Notes: generated by a model from the sequence alone, not told the origin. Shown: positions 55,056 through 64,000, counted from the first letter of the stretch. The stretch is 64,000 nucleotides of DNA from an uncultured Aquimarina sp. (GCF_947500065.1 NZ_CANMQT010000012.1:81111-145110), one strand, 5' to 3'. A program made the numbers and translations.

Positions 55056-55913
55056 TTAATTGATAGGATATTCATACAATCGTCCTTTAGTATTCTTCCT
55101 TTTTTCATCAACAATCAAAAGGGTGGAGTCATTTTTAAAACAGATACCTTCTTTTTGAGAAAAGTGATTAAGCTTTATCTTTTCGATAGTACCATTAAAT
55201 AGATCATCACCTTTAAAATCGGATAGGATGAATACTTTGTTATAAGTGAGAAGAGCAATTTTATCTCCTTTGTTATTAATAGCTGCTCCACTAATAAAAC
55301 AATCATTAGGATCGTTACCAGTTTTGTAAGTTGTAATTAGTTTAGCAATCTGTTTCTCTGGTTTGTTTTCTACTTTATAAAGTTTTGTTACTCCATCAAA
55401 TTTTTTACTTCGATTTTTAGAGAATAAATAGAAGCTCCCATTTTTATAAATAAAAGCTTCTATATCAAAATTTCTATGCTTTTTTCCTGGAGGAAACTTC
55501 TTTTGATCCTCTAAACTAAATTTTATTTTGGAGGTTTCTAAACTATCAGAATGAATCCCTGAAACTTTATATATAGCAAGGTTTTTTCTGTCATTATAAT
55601 TATTACCAAAATCACCAATATAAATAGAGCCTTCATTGTCATACGTAATATCTTCCCAATCCTTGTTCTTGCTATTTGGAATTTTGAATGATTTGGTAAT
55701 CTCACCTTTTTGATCTAATTGAAATAAAGTATTGCTGTTGCCAGAATCATTAATAGCGTAAATGCTAATATCATTTGGTAATTTCGTAATACCTGATATT
55801 TCCTTTAAGGAATTAGATAAATTACTTATTGTTACCAGATCAGAGTTGCTTTTTTTTTGACAACAAACAGTTAAAGATATAGTCAATAAAAGAAAGAAGA
55901 TTTTTAGTTTCAA
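55056..55913 (-). CDS. Predicted beta-propeller lipoprotein
   Basis: 285 aa. The lipobox LLTISLTVCC precedes a body of repeated strands with motifs seen in NHL/SdiA-regulated or phytase-like propellers: EISGITKLPNDISIYAINDS, KDWEDITYDNEGSIYIGDFG and FDIEAFIYKNGSFYLFSKN. Each repeated D/E pair could bind Ca2+. No catalytic motif is recognised. It lies 5 bases after dps on the same strand, so the two may be co-transcribed. Confidence 0.65.
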   Translation of the reverse strand: MKLKIFFLLLTISLTVCCQKKSNSDLVTISNLSNSLKEISGITKLPNDISIYAINDSGNSNTLFQLDQKGEITKSFKIPNSKNKDWEDITYDNEGSIYIGDFGNNYNDRKNLAIYKVSGIHSDSLETSKIKFSLEDQKKFPPGKKHRNFDIEAFIYKNGSFYLFSKNRSKKFDGVTKLYKVENKPEKQIAKLITTYKTGNDPNDCFISGAAINNKGDKIALLTYNKVFILSDFKGDDLFNGTIEKIKLNHFSQKEGICFKNDSTLLIVDEKRKNTKGRLYEYPIN

Positions 55914-55918
55914 AATTT

Positions 55919-56371
55919 TTAGTTTTTTTGATTCCAGGCGTTTAACATCCAGTTTGTTTTCTCTAGTTCACCAATATATGTGCCAGTAATGTCGAGAGTT
56001 CCATCATCACCAGCATCTTCTGCTTCTTTTGTAACAGATTTTAATTGCTTCAGAATAATATCATGATCTTCAAGAACAGCTGAGATCATTTCGTGATCTA
56101 CTAATTTGGTGTCTGCTTCCTTTATGGAAGAAGTCGTAAGATATGAACTATAATTACTTATAGGCTTTGCTCTTAAAGTTAAAATTCTTTCAGCAATTTC
56201 ATCAATCTTCAATTTAGCATCTTCATAAAGTTCCTCGAATTTTTCATGAAGTTCGAAAAAATTGCGCCCGGTAATATTCCAGTGAAAATTTCTTAGCTTT
56301 TGATAATGCATATGATAGTCTGCAAGTAATACATTTAGTGCTTGTACGGTTCCTTTATTTGAATACGTCAT
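55919..56371 (-). CDS. dps: Dps-family DNA protection / ferritin-like protein
   Basis: 150 aa, typical length. Dodecameric mini-ferritin that oxidises Fe(II) with H2O2 and protects DNA in stationary phase or oxidative stress. The inter-subunit ferroxidase ligands are in NFHWNITGRNFFELHEKFEE (His, Glu/Asp) and KIDEIAERI. A -7 box lies about 35 bases upstream (56404-56411). Assignment secure. Confidence 0.95.
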   Translation of the reverse strand: MTYSNKGTVQALNVLLADYHMHYQKLRNFHWNITGRNFFELHEKFEELYEDAKLKIDEIAERILTLRAKPISNYSSYLTTSSIKEADTKLVDHEMISAVLEDHDIILKQLKSVTKEAEDAGDDGTLDITGTYIGELEKTNWMLNAWNQKN

Positions 56372-56403
56372 AGTTTTTGCTTATAGTTTATTTCATTTCA
56401 ATA

Positions 56404-56411
56404 CAAAAATA
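56404..56411 (-). promoter_or_regulatory. Probable -7 box of dps
   Basis: Reads TATTTTTG on the minus strand, matching TAnnTTTG, 32 bases before the dps ATG. Confidence 0.45.
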
Positions 56412-56464
56412 CTATAATAAAACGTATGGAATTAAATTTACGATAGTTCATAACAATGTCGGTA

Positions 56465-57019
56465 TCATGTGAATCGATTTGTGATTTCTTTAAGAATGAA
56501 ATTATAGTATTCGGCATCATGAGGAACATAATTTTTCATAATTATGAGATCTTTAAGATGATTTTTCAATAATTGAATTGGTATTAGTTTAATTTCACCA
56601 ACTTCTTCTTCTTGTAGGGTAAGTGTGTCTATAGGATGAGATAATTTGGATAGATATATATAGTGAAATTCATTGTCCAACAGATCAGGTTTTGGTTGCT
56701 TTTCTGATAGATAGATTCCTATGTAGTCTAAATCTGTTATTTTTATAGATAAGCCAATTTCTTCTTCAATTTCACGTAAAGCGGAGTTTTCTTTAGATTC
56801 ACCTTTGGCTATATGTCCTGCAACAGAAATATCCCAAAGATTGGGGTATGTATCCTTATCTTTTGCTCGTTTTTGTAATAATACTTTTCCATCTATAGTA
56901 TAAAACCAGATATGAACACTTGCATGATACAAGCCTAATCGATGCGCTTCAGATTTTAATTGAACTTCGCCTGTGAATTCTCCATTTCTATTTAATATGT
57001 CGATAAGTTCGTCTGCCAT
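56465..57019 (-). CDS. NUDIX hydrolase, IDI-like subgroup
   Basis: 184 aa. The NUDIX box is complete: GHIAKGESKENSALREIEEE then IGL, matching GX5EX7REUXEEXGU. The N-terminus ADELIDILNRNGEFTG and KRAKDKDTYPNLWDISVAGH resemble the isopentenyl-diphosphate isomerase-like NUDIX group often annotated as YfcD. The catalytic Cys/His/Glu set of true IDI is not evident, so a diphosphate hydrolase is more likely. Confidence 0.9.
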   Translation of the reverse strand: MADELIDILNRNGEFTGEVQLKSEAHRLGLYHASVHIWFYTIDGKVLLQKRAKDKDTYPNLWDISVAGHIAKGESKENSALREIEEEIGLSIKITDLDYIGIYLSEKQPKPDLLDNEFHYIYLSKLSHPIDTLTLQEEEVGEIKLIPIQLLKNHLKDLIIMKNYVPHDAEYYNFILKEITNRFT

Positions 57020-57187
57020 ACTCTCATTACTAATAGATGTTTTTAAAAATAATTATTAAAATTTAGAATCATGCAATACTTGATAATTATTCATTAAGGA
57101 TTAATTTATTTAATTCTTAAAGTAATATATTTATCAAAGAATATTAAAAATTGTATTACTCCTATTTTAATTTTATTTTGAATCGAA

Positions 57188-57454
57188 ATGATATCAGAAC
57201 AAGAAAAAAAAGCAAAAGCATATTGGAAAGAGAATGTGAAATACCTTTCGATTTTACTTATCATTTGGTTTGCAGTATCGTATGGAGCAGGCATACTGTT
57301 TAAAGATCTGTTAAACGAAATTCGATTAGGAGGTTTTAAGCTAGGATTTTGGTTTGCTCAGCAAGGTTCGATTTATGTATTTGTGATTTTAATCTTTATA
57401 TATGTTCGGTTAATGAATAAACTGGATAAAAAATATGGTTATGATAAAGATTAA
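57188..57454 (+). CDS. DUF4212 small subunit of sodium/substrate symporter
   Basis: 88 aa with two hydrophobic helices and the family pattern KAYWKENVKYLSILLIIWF, FKLGFWFAQQGSIYVFVILI and YVRLMNKLDKKYG. The DUF4212 protein is always paired with a large SSS-family symporter; here that gene follows 25 bases later. Membrane-embedded, probably needed for stability or gating. Confidence 0.93.
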   Translation: MISEQEKKAKAYWKENVKYLSILLIIWFAVSYGAGILFKDLLNEIRLGGFKLGFWFAQQGSIYVFVILIFIYVRLMNKLDKKYGYDKD

Positions 57455-57479
57455 AGTAACCTTAAAAAGTAAATAAATA

Positions 57480-59270
57480 ATGAGCGTACAGATTTGGACC
57501 TATATTTTAGTAGGAATTACTTTTGCATTGTATATAGGAATAGCGATTTGGTCAAGAGCAGGATCTACAAAAGAATTTTATGTTGCTGGTGGTGGAGTTT
57601 CGCCTTTAGCAAATGGAATGGCAACAGCCGCGGATTGGATGAGTGCTGCTTCTTTTATTTCTATGGCAGGTATTATTGCTTTTGATGGGTATGATGGTGC
57701 AGTATATCTTATGGGGTGGACTGGAGGTTATGTATTACTAGCATTATTGTTAGCACCGTATCTTCGAAAATTTGGAAAATTTACAGTGCCTGATTTTATT
57801 GGAGATCGTTATTATTCTAAAACAGCTAGATCTGTAGCTGTCTTCTGCGCTCTTTTGGTGTCTTTTACATATGTTGCCGGACAGATGCGTGGAGTAGGGA
57901 TTGTGTTTTCTAGATTTTTGGAAGTAGATATCAATACAGGAGTTTTGATCGGAATGATCATTGTTCTTTTTTATGCTGTTCTAGGAGGAATGAAGGGTAT
58001 TACCTATACACAAGTCGCACAGTATTGTGTTTTGATTTTTGCGTTTATGGTGCCTGCAATATTTATTTCTATTCAGATGACTGGTAATCCGATTCCACAA
58101 TTAGGATTTGGTGATACCGTTGCAGATGGTTCTGGAACGTATCTTTTAGATAAATTGGATGGATTAAGTACAGAGTTAGGATTCTCAGAATATACTGATG
58201 GTTCTAAATCTATGTTGGATGTATTTACAATTACATTAGCATTAATGGTAGGAACAGCAGGATTACCACATGTAATTGTACGTTTTTTTACGGTAAAACG
58301 AGTAAAAGATGCTCGTAAATCCGCTGGATATGCTTTATTGCTTATCGCTATATTATATACAACGGCTCCAGCTGTAGCAGTTTTTGCGAAAACCAACTTG
58401 ATCGAGTCTGTCCAGAATAAAAAATATGAAGAGTTACCACTGTGGTTTAAAAACTGGGAAGATACAGAACTATTAGGTTGGGTTGATAAAAATGAAGACG
58501 GCAAAATACAATATACCAAAGGTCATGCAGTAGTTGGAAATAAGAATAAACCAATTTTTGATGGGCAACAACGAGGAGAATACGGAGAACGTATTATTAC
58601 AAACATAAATACTTCAACAAAAAATGAATTGTTTGTGGATCGTGATATTATGGTTTTAGCAAATCCTGAGATTGCTAATTTACCTAATTGGGTAATTGCA
58701 TTGGTGGCAGCAGGTGGTTTGGCGGCTGCATTGTCTACCGCAGCTGGGTTGTTATTAGTTATCTCATCTTCTGTATCTCATGACCTTATCAAAAAAATGA
58801 TTAAACCAAATATTTCAGAAAAAGGAGAGCTGGTTGCTGCAAGAATTTCTGCAGTGGCAGCAGTATGTGTTGCAGGGTATTTTGGTATTAATCCGCCAGG
58901 ATTTGTAGCAGCTGTAGTAGCATTGGCATTTGGATTAGCTGCAGCCTCTTTCTTTCCGGCAATTGTTTTGGGGATTTTCTATAAACGAATGAATAAAGAA
59001 GGAGCGATTTCAGGGATGATCGTTGGGATTTTATGCATGCTATTATATATGATCAAATATAAATTAGGTTGGTTTGATGATGTTCTGCCTTCTTCTGATG
59101 AATGGTGGTTCGGTATCTCTCCAGAAGGATTCGGAGCTGTTGCCATGTTTATTAATTTTATAGTGTCATTGGTTGTGTGTCAATTCACATCAAAACCACC
59201 AAAAGAAGTACAAGACATTGTGGAAAATATTAGAATTCCTTCGAATGCTGGACAATCCACAAATCACTAG
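57480..59270 (+). CDS. Sodium:solute symporter, acetate-type (large subunit)
   Basis: 596 aa with about 13 membrane helices. SSS family signatures: EFYVAGGGVSPLANGMATAA, DWMSAASFISMAGII, and GLAAALSTAAGLLLVISSSV with the Na2-site Ser/Thr. An inserted hydrophilic loop of about 90 residues (310-400) with a D-rich segment (DKNEDGKIQ) is a feature of the VC_2705-type large subunits. Gene order (DUF4212, SSS, acs) suggests acetate or another short carboxylate as substrate. Confidence 0.92.
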   Translation: MSVQIWTYILVGITFALYIGIAIWSRAGSTKEFYVAGGGVSPLANGMATAADWMSAASFISMAGIIAFDGYDGAVYLMGWTGGYVLLALLLAPYLRKFGKFTVPDFIGDRYYSKTARSVAVFCALLVSFTYVAGQMRGVGIVFSRFLEVDINTGVLIGMIIVLFYAVLGGMKGITYTQVAQYCVLIFAFMVPAIFISIQMTGNPIPQLGFGDTVADGSGTYLLDKLDGLSTELGFSEYTDGSKSMLDVFTITLALMVGTAGLPHVIVRFFTVKRVKDARKSAGYALLLIAILYTTAPAVAVFAKTNLIESVQNKKYEELPLWFKNWEDTELLGWVDKNEDGKIQYTKGHAVVGNKNKPIFDGQQRGEYGERIITNINTSTKNELFVDRDIMVLANPEIANLPNWVIALVAAGGLAAALSTAAGLLLVISSSVSHDLIKKMIKPNISEKGELVAARISAVAAVCVAGYFGINPPGFVAAVVALAFGLAAASFFPAIVLGIFYKRMNKEGAISGMIVGILCMLLYMIKYKLGWFDDVLPSSDEWWFGISPEGFGAVAMFINFIVSLVVCQFTSKPPKEVQDIVENIRIPSNAGQSTNH

Positions 59271-59344
59271 AAAGAATGTGAAACTGTGGATCCGTTGTAC
59301 ATTTTAAAATAGATAAAAAAAACACATAAATCATTTAATTAGTA

Positions 59345-61252
59345 ATGAGTAATTATCACATAAAACATCTTGAAGAATATTTTCAGGTATATAGAAAATC
59401 TGTTAGAAATCCAGAACTCTTTTGGAGCGAAATAGCAGAAGAGCATTTTTTGTGGAGAAAGAAATGGGATAAAGTATTGGAGTGGGACTTTACAAAACCA
59501 GAAGTAAAATGGTTTGAAGGAGCTAAGCTAAACATTACGGAGAATTGTATAGATAGGCATTTATATGTTCGAGGAGATAAGACAGCTATTTTATTTGAAC
59601 CTAATAATCTAGAAGAACCTGCAGAGCATATAACATATAATCAATTGCATGAGCGAGTGTGTAAATTTGCAAATGTTTTAAAAAGTAAAGGAGTTAAAAA
59701 AGGTGATCGTGTTTGTATTTACCTTCCTATGATTCCTGAGTTGGCAATTTCGGTATTGGCTTGTGCTAGAATAGGAGCAATACATTCCGTGATTTTTGCA
59801 GGATTTTCTGCTACAGCGTTAGCAACAAGAGTTAATGATTGTGAAGCTAAAATGATAATTACCTCTGATGGTTCTTATCGAGGAGCAAAAACAATAGATC
59901 TGAAAGGTATCGTCGATGAAGCCGTTGAACAATGTCCTGGTGTGGAGTCCGTATTGGTTGCAAAACGAATTAATGCTGATATTGAAATGAAAACTGGACG
60001 AGATGAATGGTTGCAGCCTTTATTAGACAATGCGGATATTAATTGTAATCCAGAAATAATGGATGCAGAAGATCCATTGTTCATTCTATATACCTCCGGT
60101 TCTACAGGAAAACCAAAAGGAATGATGCATACTACTGCGGGATATATGGTGTATACTGCGTATAGTTTTAAAAATGTGTTCCAATATAAAGAAGATGATA
60201 TTTATTGGTGTACCGCAGATATCGGCTGGATTACCGGTCATTCTTATATCGTATATGGTCCTTTAGCAAATGGAGCGACTACTGTAATGTTTGAAGGGGT
60301 TCCATCATATCCGGATTTTGGACGTTTTTGGGATATTGTACAAAAACATAAAATTACTCAGTTCTATACAGCACCTACAGCAATCAGAGCATTGGCTAAA
60401 GAGAATCTTGATTATGTTACAAAATATGATTTATCCAGCCTTAAAGTATTGGGAACTGTGGGAGAACCAATTAATGAAGAAGCTTGGCATTGGTATAATG
60501 ATCATGTAGGAGAAAAAAAATGCCCAATTGTAGATACTTGGTGGCAAACTGAAACAGGAGGAATTTTGATTTCTCCAATTCCTTTTTCAACACCAACCAA
60601 GCCGACATATGCTACTTTGCCAATGCCAGGCATACAACCTGCTTTAATGGATGAAAATGGTAATGAGATTGAAGGAAATCAGGTAGAAGGACGATTATGT
60701 GTTAAGTTTCCGTGGCCATCAATTGCACGAACTATTTGGGGAAATCATGAAAGATATAGAGATACTTATTTTTCTGCCTTTAAAAATAAGTACTTTACTG
60801 GTGATGGAGCATTAAGAGATGAAGTTGGATACTATAGAATAACTGGTAGAGTGGATGATGTAATTATTGTTTCTGGTCATAATCTCGGAACTGCTCCGAT
60901 CGAAGATGCAATTAATGAACATCCAGCTGTTGCGGAATCTGCAATTGTTGGTTTTCCTCATGATATAAAAGGAAATGCATTATATGGTTTTGTTATTTTA
61001 AAGGAAGCGGGAGAATCTAGAGATCGTGATAATTTAAGTAAAGAAGTGAATCAACAAATAACAGAACGCATTGGTCCTATTGCAAAATTGGATAAAATTC
61101 AATTTGTATCGGGACTACCTAAAACAAGAAGTGGTAAAATTATGAGACGTATTTTGAGAAAAATAGCTTCTAAAGATACTTCGAATTTAGGTGATACCAG
61201 TACGTTGTTGAATCCCGAAGTAGTTCAAGAAATAATGGAGAATGCTTTATGA
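59345..61252 (+). CDS. acs: Acetyl-CoA synthetase
   Basis: 635 aa. Activates acetate to acetyl-CoA via acetyl-AMP. Visible motifs: FILYTSGSTGKPKGMMHTTA (P-loop-like), DTWWQTETGGILISP (acyl/AMP pocket with the conserved Trp), YFTGDGALRDEVGYY.. and GRVDDVIIVSGHNLGT (hinge), and PKTRSGKIMRRILRK containing the regulatory lysine that Pat/Sir2 systems acetylate in other bacteria. It lies 74 bases after the symporter and completes an acetate uptake and activation module. Confidence 0.97.
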   Translation: MSNYHIKHLEEYFQVYRKSVRNPELFWSEIAEEHFLWRKKWDKVLEWDFTKPEVKWFEGAKLNITENCIDRHLYVRGDKTAILFEPNNLEEPAEHITYNQLHERVCKFANVLKSKGVKKGDRVCIYLPMIPELAISVLACARIGAIHSVIFAGFSATALATRVNDCEAKMIITSDGSYRGAKTIDLKGIVDEAVEQCPGVESVLVAKRINADIEMKTGRDEWLQPLLDNADINCNPEIMDAEDPLFILYTSGSTGKPKGMMHTTAGYMVYTAYSFKNVFQYKEDDIYWCTADIGWITGHSYIVYGPLANGATTVMFEGVPSYPDFGRFWDIVQKHKITQFYTAPTAIRALAKENLDYVTKYDLSSLKVLGTVGEPINEEAWHWYNDHVGEKKCPIVDTWWQTETGGILISPIPFSTPTKPTYATLPMPGIQPALMDENGNEIEGNQVEGRLCVKFPWPSIARTIWGNHERYRDTYFSAFKNKYFTGDGALRDEVGYYRITGRVDDVIIVSGHNLGTAPIEDAINEHPAVAESAIVGFPHDIKGNALYGFVILKEAGESRDRDNLSKEVNQQITERIGPIAKLDKIQFVSGLPKTRSGKIMRRILRKIASKDTSNLGDTSTLLNPEVVQEIMENAL

Positions 61253-61273
61253 GATAATATGTGATAAAAAATT

Positions 61274-61297
61274 AAAGCCTCGCAATTGCGAGGCTTT
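61274..61297. terminator. Bidirectional terminator after acs
   Basis: aaagcctcgca (61274-61284) / tgcgaggcttt (61287-61297), a perfect 11-bp stem between convergent genes. Confidence 0.85.
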
Positions 61298-61307
61298 ATA
61301 ATGATGC

Positions 61308-62444
61308 TTATTTCTTAGATTTGGTTTTTGGATTAGGTTTTGTCGCCGGTTTAGGCTTTTCAAAATAACTAAAAGTTTCACCAGATTTGATAGCTAATAA
61401 ACTCTCATAAATTAAACTAATCACATTTTCTACATCATCTCTGTGCACCATTTCCACCGTTGTGTGCATATAACGCAAAGGTAAAGAGATTAAAGCAGAG
61501 GCTACACCGCCATTACTATATGCAAAAGCATCTGTATCTGTTCCTGTCATTCTGCTTGATGCCATGCGTTGGAAAGGAATCTTTTTCTTTTCTGCAGTAT
61601 CAATCAACAATTCTCGAAGTCTATTTTGTACAGCAGGAGCGTAAGAGATTACAGGACCGTCACCAATTTTTGTTTCACCTTGAGTTTTCTTTTCTATCAT
61701 AGGAGTGGTAGTGTCATGACAAACATCAGTTACAATAGCAACATTTGGTTGAATAGTGTGCGTGATCATTTCAGCACCTCTTAGACCTATTTCTTCCTGA
61801 ACAGAATTAGTGATATATAAACCAAAATCAAGTTTATTCTTATTCTCTTTTAATAAACGAGCAACTTCAGCAATCATAAAACCACCCATTCTATTGTCTA
61901 AAGCACGACAGACAAACTTATCTTTATTAAGAACAAAAAACTCATCAGGATACGTTATTACACATCCTACATGAACTCCAAGCTTTAAAACTTCCTCTTT
62001 AGTATTGCATCCTACATCAATACATATATTCTCTAATGTTGGAGCTTGTTCTTTAGATCCTTTACGGGTATGTATAGCAGGCCAACCAAATACACCCTGT
62101 ACAATTCCTTTTTTAGTGTGGATATTTACACGTTTGGAAGTAGCTATCTGGTGATCACTACCACCATTTCTTATTACATATATAAGACCATTATCCGTAA
62201 TGTAGTTTACATACCACGAAATTTCATCCGCATGTCCTTCAATAACTACTTTATATTTAGCTTTAGGATTTATAACACCAACGGCAGTTCCGTAGGTGTC
62301 TGTAATAAATTCATCTACATATGGTTTAAGGTAATCCATCCATATTTTTTGCCCTTCCCATTCATACCCGGTAGGTGCAGCATTGTTTAAATACTTCTCT
62401 AAAAAAGTCAAAGACTTCTTGTTTAGTATGCTTTTTTTAGCCAT
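61308..62444 (-). CDS. M42-family metallopeptidase (glutamyl/tetrahedral aminopeptidase)
   Basis: 378 aa. Dinuclear metal ligands are visible in order: VIEGHADEISW (His, Asp), CRALDNRMGG (bridging Asp), NSVQEEIGLRGA (Glu pair), VTDVCHDTT (Asp) and RYMHTTVEMVHRDD (His). Forms large tetrahedral shells in other bacteria and trims peptides in the cytosol. The C-terminal Lys/Pro tail (KPKPATKPNPKTKSKK) is longer than usual. Divergent from the DUF4294 gene. Confidence 0.95.
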   Translation of the reverse strand: MAKKSILNKKSLTFLEKYLNNAAPTGYEWEGQKIWMDYLKPYVDEFITDTYGTAVGVINPKAKYKVVIEGHADEISWYVNYITDNGLIYVIRNGGSDHQIATSKRVNIHTKKGIVQGVFGWPAIHTRKGSKEQAPTLENICIDVGCNTKEEVLKLGVHVGCVITYPDEFFVLNKDKFVCRALDNRMGGFMIAEVARLLKENKNKLDFGLYITNSVQEEIGLRGAEMITHTIQPNVAIVTDVCHDTTTPMIEKKTQGETKIGDGPVISYAPAVQNRLRELLIDTAEKKKIPFQRMASSRMTGTDTDAFAYSNGGVASALISLPLRYMHTTVEMVHRDDVENVISLIYESLLAIKSGETFSYFEKPKPATKPNPKTKSKK

Positions 62445-62449
62445 TTATA

Positions 62450-62457
62450 TATTTTTG
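62450..62457 (+). promoter_or_regulatory. Candidate -7 box of the DUF4294 gene
   Basis: TATTTTTG matches TAnnTTTG and lies just before a TTG at 62460. A transcript starting about 7 bases later would miss that TTG, which favours the ATG at 62553. Confidence 0.4.
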
Positions 62458-62552
62458 TTTTGTACGAAGTTAATAATATTCACAAAGATTTTACAGTTTA
62501 CAAAGTGTTTATTACTAATTTTGGAATGATTTTAGAAGATCGTATACCTACT

Positions 62553-63257
62553 ATGCAGAAATATTTATTATACATATTTATAGTATTATTGCCTTTAAGT
62601 GTGTTTTGTCAGAAAGAAATTGATTCGACAAAGACGGACACAAGTGGCTATGTACAATACTATATAATAGAAGGAGATACAATTCCTCATGAAGCTATTG
62701 ATCTGGAAGAGGTAGTGATATTAGGTAAGCTTAAGTTTAAAAATAGATTAGCAAGAAGAAAGTATCTTATATTAAGACGTAAAACAAGGAAAGTGTATCC
62801 TTATGCAAAATTAGCATCAGATAGGTTAATAACATTAAATGAAAGATTAGAAAATATCAAATCAAAAAGTGCTCGTAAAAAATATGTTAGAATACTTCAG
62901 AAATATATGGAAGAAGAGTTTACGAGCGAATTAAAAAAGATGACACGTACGGAAGGTCAGATTTTAGTAAAGTTGATTCATCGACAAACTGGTCAGACTA
63001 TGTTTGATTTGGTAAAAGAATATAGGAGTGGATGGAAGGCCTTTTGGTATAATAGTACCGCCAAGTTATTTAATATTTCTTTAAAAGAAGAATATGATCC
63101 TATTAATATAGAAGAAGATTATTGGATTGAAGATATATTGCAAAGAAGTTTTCAATCAAATATTTTAGTAGAGCAGAAAACTGCTTTGGATTTTAGTTTT
63201 TATGATCTGAGAAATAAATGGACGGATACTATTAAGCCTATTACAGTAAAGAACTAG
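62553..63257 (+). CDS. DUF4294 secreted protein
   Basis: About 234 aa from the ATG at 62553, chosen because it begins a clean signal peptide (YLLYIFIVLLPLSVFCQ); earlier TTG or ATG codons would bury it. The body has the DUF4294 pattern YIIEGDTIPHEAIDLEEVVI, then RRKTRKVYPYAKLASDRL and MTRTEGQILVKLIHRQTGQT. Conserved in Bacteroidota and, from memory, often next to the M42 peptidase gene. No function known; the location is probably periplasmic. Confidence 0.85.
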   Translation: MQKYLLYIFIVLLPLSVFCQKEIDSTKTDTSGYVQYYIIEGDTIPHEAIDLEEVVILGKLKFKNRLARRKYLILRRKTRKVYPYAKLASDRLITLNERLENIKSKSARKKYVRILQKYMEEEFTSELKKMTRTEGQILVKLIHRQTGQTMFDLVKEYRSGWKAFWYNSTAKLFNISLKEEYDPINIEEDYWIEDILQRSFQSNILVEQKTALDFSFYDLRNKWTDTIKPITVKN

Positions 63258-63572
63258 GTTGTGATTCTTCTTCATAAAATCAGGATTAGTCTATTCGTTA
63301 TATCTTTTGTTCATAATAGTATTTTTTAAAACGGTGCAAAAGGATAGGTTTTCTTTGAGCGCATATTAAGAGTGTTATTCTTAACGCAAAATATTATTTC
63401 AAAATATTACTTGTTGTGATTTAGTGATTAGAGTATGTGTTTTGTTGAAAAAAATCATCTCTATTTTGATTAATTTTATTATCTTCGCTTTCCAACTTTT
63501 TAAAAACCAGTAGGTTTACAATTTTCTTCAAAAATACTTTATATTTTTTGTTGTTGTAATGAAAAAGGGTTG

Positions 63573-63587
63573 TAGGTTTGCACCCGC
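63573..63587 (+). promoter_or_regulatory. Stable-RNA-type promoter P1
   Basis: TAGGTTTG (63573-63580) followed by CACCCGC, with TTG triplets 20-25 bases upstream. The extended ggttgtaNNtttgcacccgc block is shared with P2 and P3. Confidence 0.65.
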
Positions 63588-63675
63588 CAACGGATAAGCA
63601 TAAGGCTTTAATTTGGAGAGTTCATTGAAGAAGATTTAGTTTGAAAAAGTAAGTAAAAAGATTTGAAAAAACCTT

Positions 63676-63710
63676 TTGGTATTTCAAAAAGAGTTGTATG
63701 TTTGCACCCG
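63676..63710 (+). promoter_or_regulatory. Stable-RNA-type promoter P2
   Basis: TTG at 63676-63678, 18-base spacer, TATGTTTG at 63697-63704, then CACCCG. 124 bases downstream of P1. Confidence 0.7.
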
Positions 63711-63835
63711 CAAAACGAGATAATGTTTTGCTTGCGTTCATTACTAATTTTGTTTGCTTTTTTTGTTTCGCTAAGAAGGTTTGCTTTCTTAGGAAAATTC
63801 AAAAAAAAACTTTTTAAAAATATTTCAAAAAAGTT

Positions 63836-63871
63836 TTGTTAGTTTAAAATGTGGTTGTATATTTGCACCCG
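63836..63871 (+). promoter_or_regulatory. Stable-RNA-type promoter P3
   Basis: TTG at 63836-63838, 19-base spacer, TATATTTG at 63858-63865, then CACCCGC. 161 bases downstream of P2. The best consensus match of the three. Confidence 0.7.
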
Positions 63872-64000
63872 CTTTGAGAAACAAGCGAAGTTCATAAGAA
63901 AAAGAGGTTATACTGGAGTAGGGTGATTAGGTTCATTTTTAGGGTTCGATTCCTTAATAATTAGCGATTAACGACCGGCAATGAAGATTGTGTTAGGTTA

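Larger units (their letters stand above)
63258..64000. other. Non-coding region leading into a stable-RNA operon beyond the window
   Basis: 743 bp. The first 250 bp are AT-rich with no recognisable feature. From 63550 three near-identical promoters occur, and after 63890 the sequence becomes more GC-balanced and structured, as in an rRNA leader. No 16S start or complete tRNA is visible before the window ends. Confidence 0.6.

Noticed and set aside
63608..63802. 64-aa minus-strand frame
   Set aside because: It overlaps a tandem promoter and has no family features.
63940..63956. tRNA-like T-arm (tagggttcgattcctta)
   Set aside because: The 5-bp stem and TTCGATT loop are perfect, but no acceptor stem, D-arm or anticodon arm can be formed around it.
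1..64000. CRISPR array, prophage or complete insertion sequence
   Set aside because: No regularly spaced identical repeats, no cas, integrase, terminase or transposase genes were found in the frames read.

Overview
The window is chromosomal DNA from a low-GC marine-type member of the Flavobacteriaceae (Bacteroidota), most like Aquimarina and its relatives. The evidence is Bacteroidota-type promoter boxes (TAnnTTTG), T9SS sorting domains, families typical of the class (DUF4294, DUF4212 plus symporter, DUF4369-TlpA, HD plus Pycsar-effector), Rhs proteins of the Bacteroidota architecture, and near-absence of Shine-Dalgarno sequences. The genus is an inference.

Layout. 1-3.7 kb: 3' part of phoH, a four-helix-bundle cassette, purC, and a GT-C-like membrane protein. 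3.7-14.9 kb is the accessory region: a minus-strand operon of a GIGT-repeat secreted protein, two large Sec-exported YD/Rhs proteins and a small membrane protein. The second Rhs protein ends in a predicted metzincin protease tip. Downstream lies a 1.5 kb scrapyard with four C-terminal tails of XRE regulators, hairpin-bearing repeat units and an exact 261-bp copy of part of the Rhs core. A cluster of small interspersed palindromes lies upstream. 14.9-19.3 kb: leuACDB operon.

19.5-32 kb: housekeeping genes: a TPR-like protein, a DMT exporter, an RluA pseudouridine synthase, a second four-helix-bundle cassette, panB, an NTF2-like protein, a CPBP protease, L-serine dehydratase, dnaK with a sigma-54-like promoter, a CapK-like adenylate-forming enzyme and AlkD. 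32-38 kb: a decayed CBM6/T9SS gene, a T9SS protein with duplicated modules, the operon AcpH-MORN lipoprotein-gamma-glutamyltransferase, and glmM. 38-47 kb: NhaC, a trans-sulfuration enzyme, two tandem LpxL-like acyltransferases, rhomboid, a TlpA-like lipoprotein and a GAF protein.

48-57 kb: an HD-Pycsar-effector fusion divergent from a giant metallophosphoesterase/kinase-like/outer-membrane-barrel lipoprotein, two small secreted proteins, GNAT, a beta-propeller lipoprotein, Dps and NUDIX. 57-63 kb: an acetate module (DUF4212 small subunit, sodium:solute symporter, acetyl-CoA synthetase), M42 aminopeptidase and DUF4294. The last 430 bp carry three near-identical strong promoters of the type that drives stable RNA in flavobacteria; the transcript body lies beyond the window.

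The strongest candidates for something new are: the structure-conserved repeat/XRE-tail array beside the Rhs locus; the metzincin-tipped Sec-exported Rhs protein with its adjacent membrane protein as possible immunity; the two four-helix-bundle genes packaged as inverted-repeat cassettes with their own promoters; and the HD-PycTM fusion.
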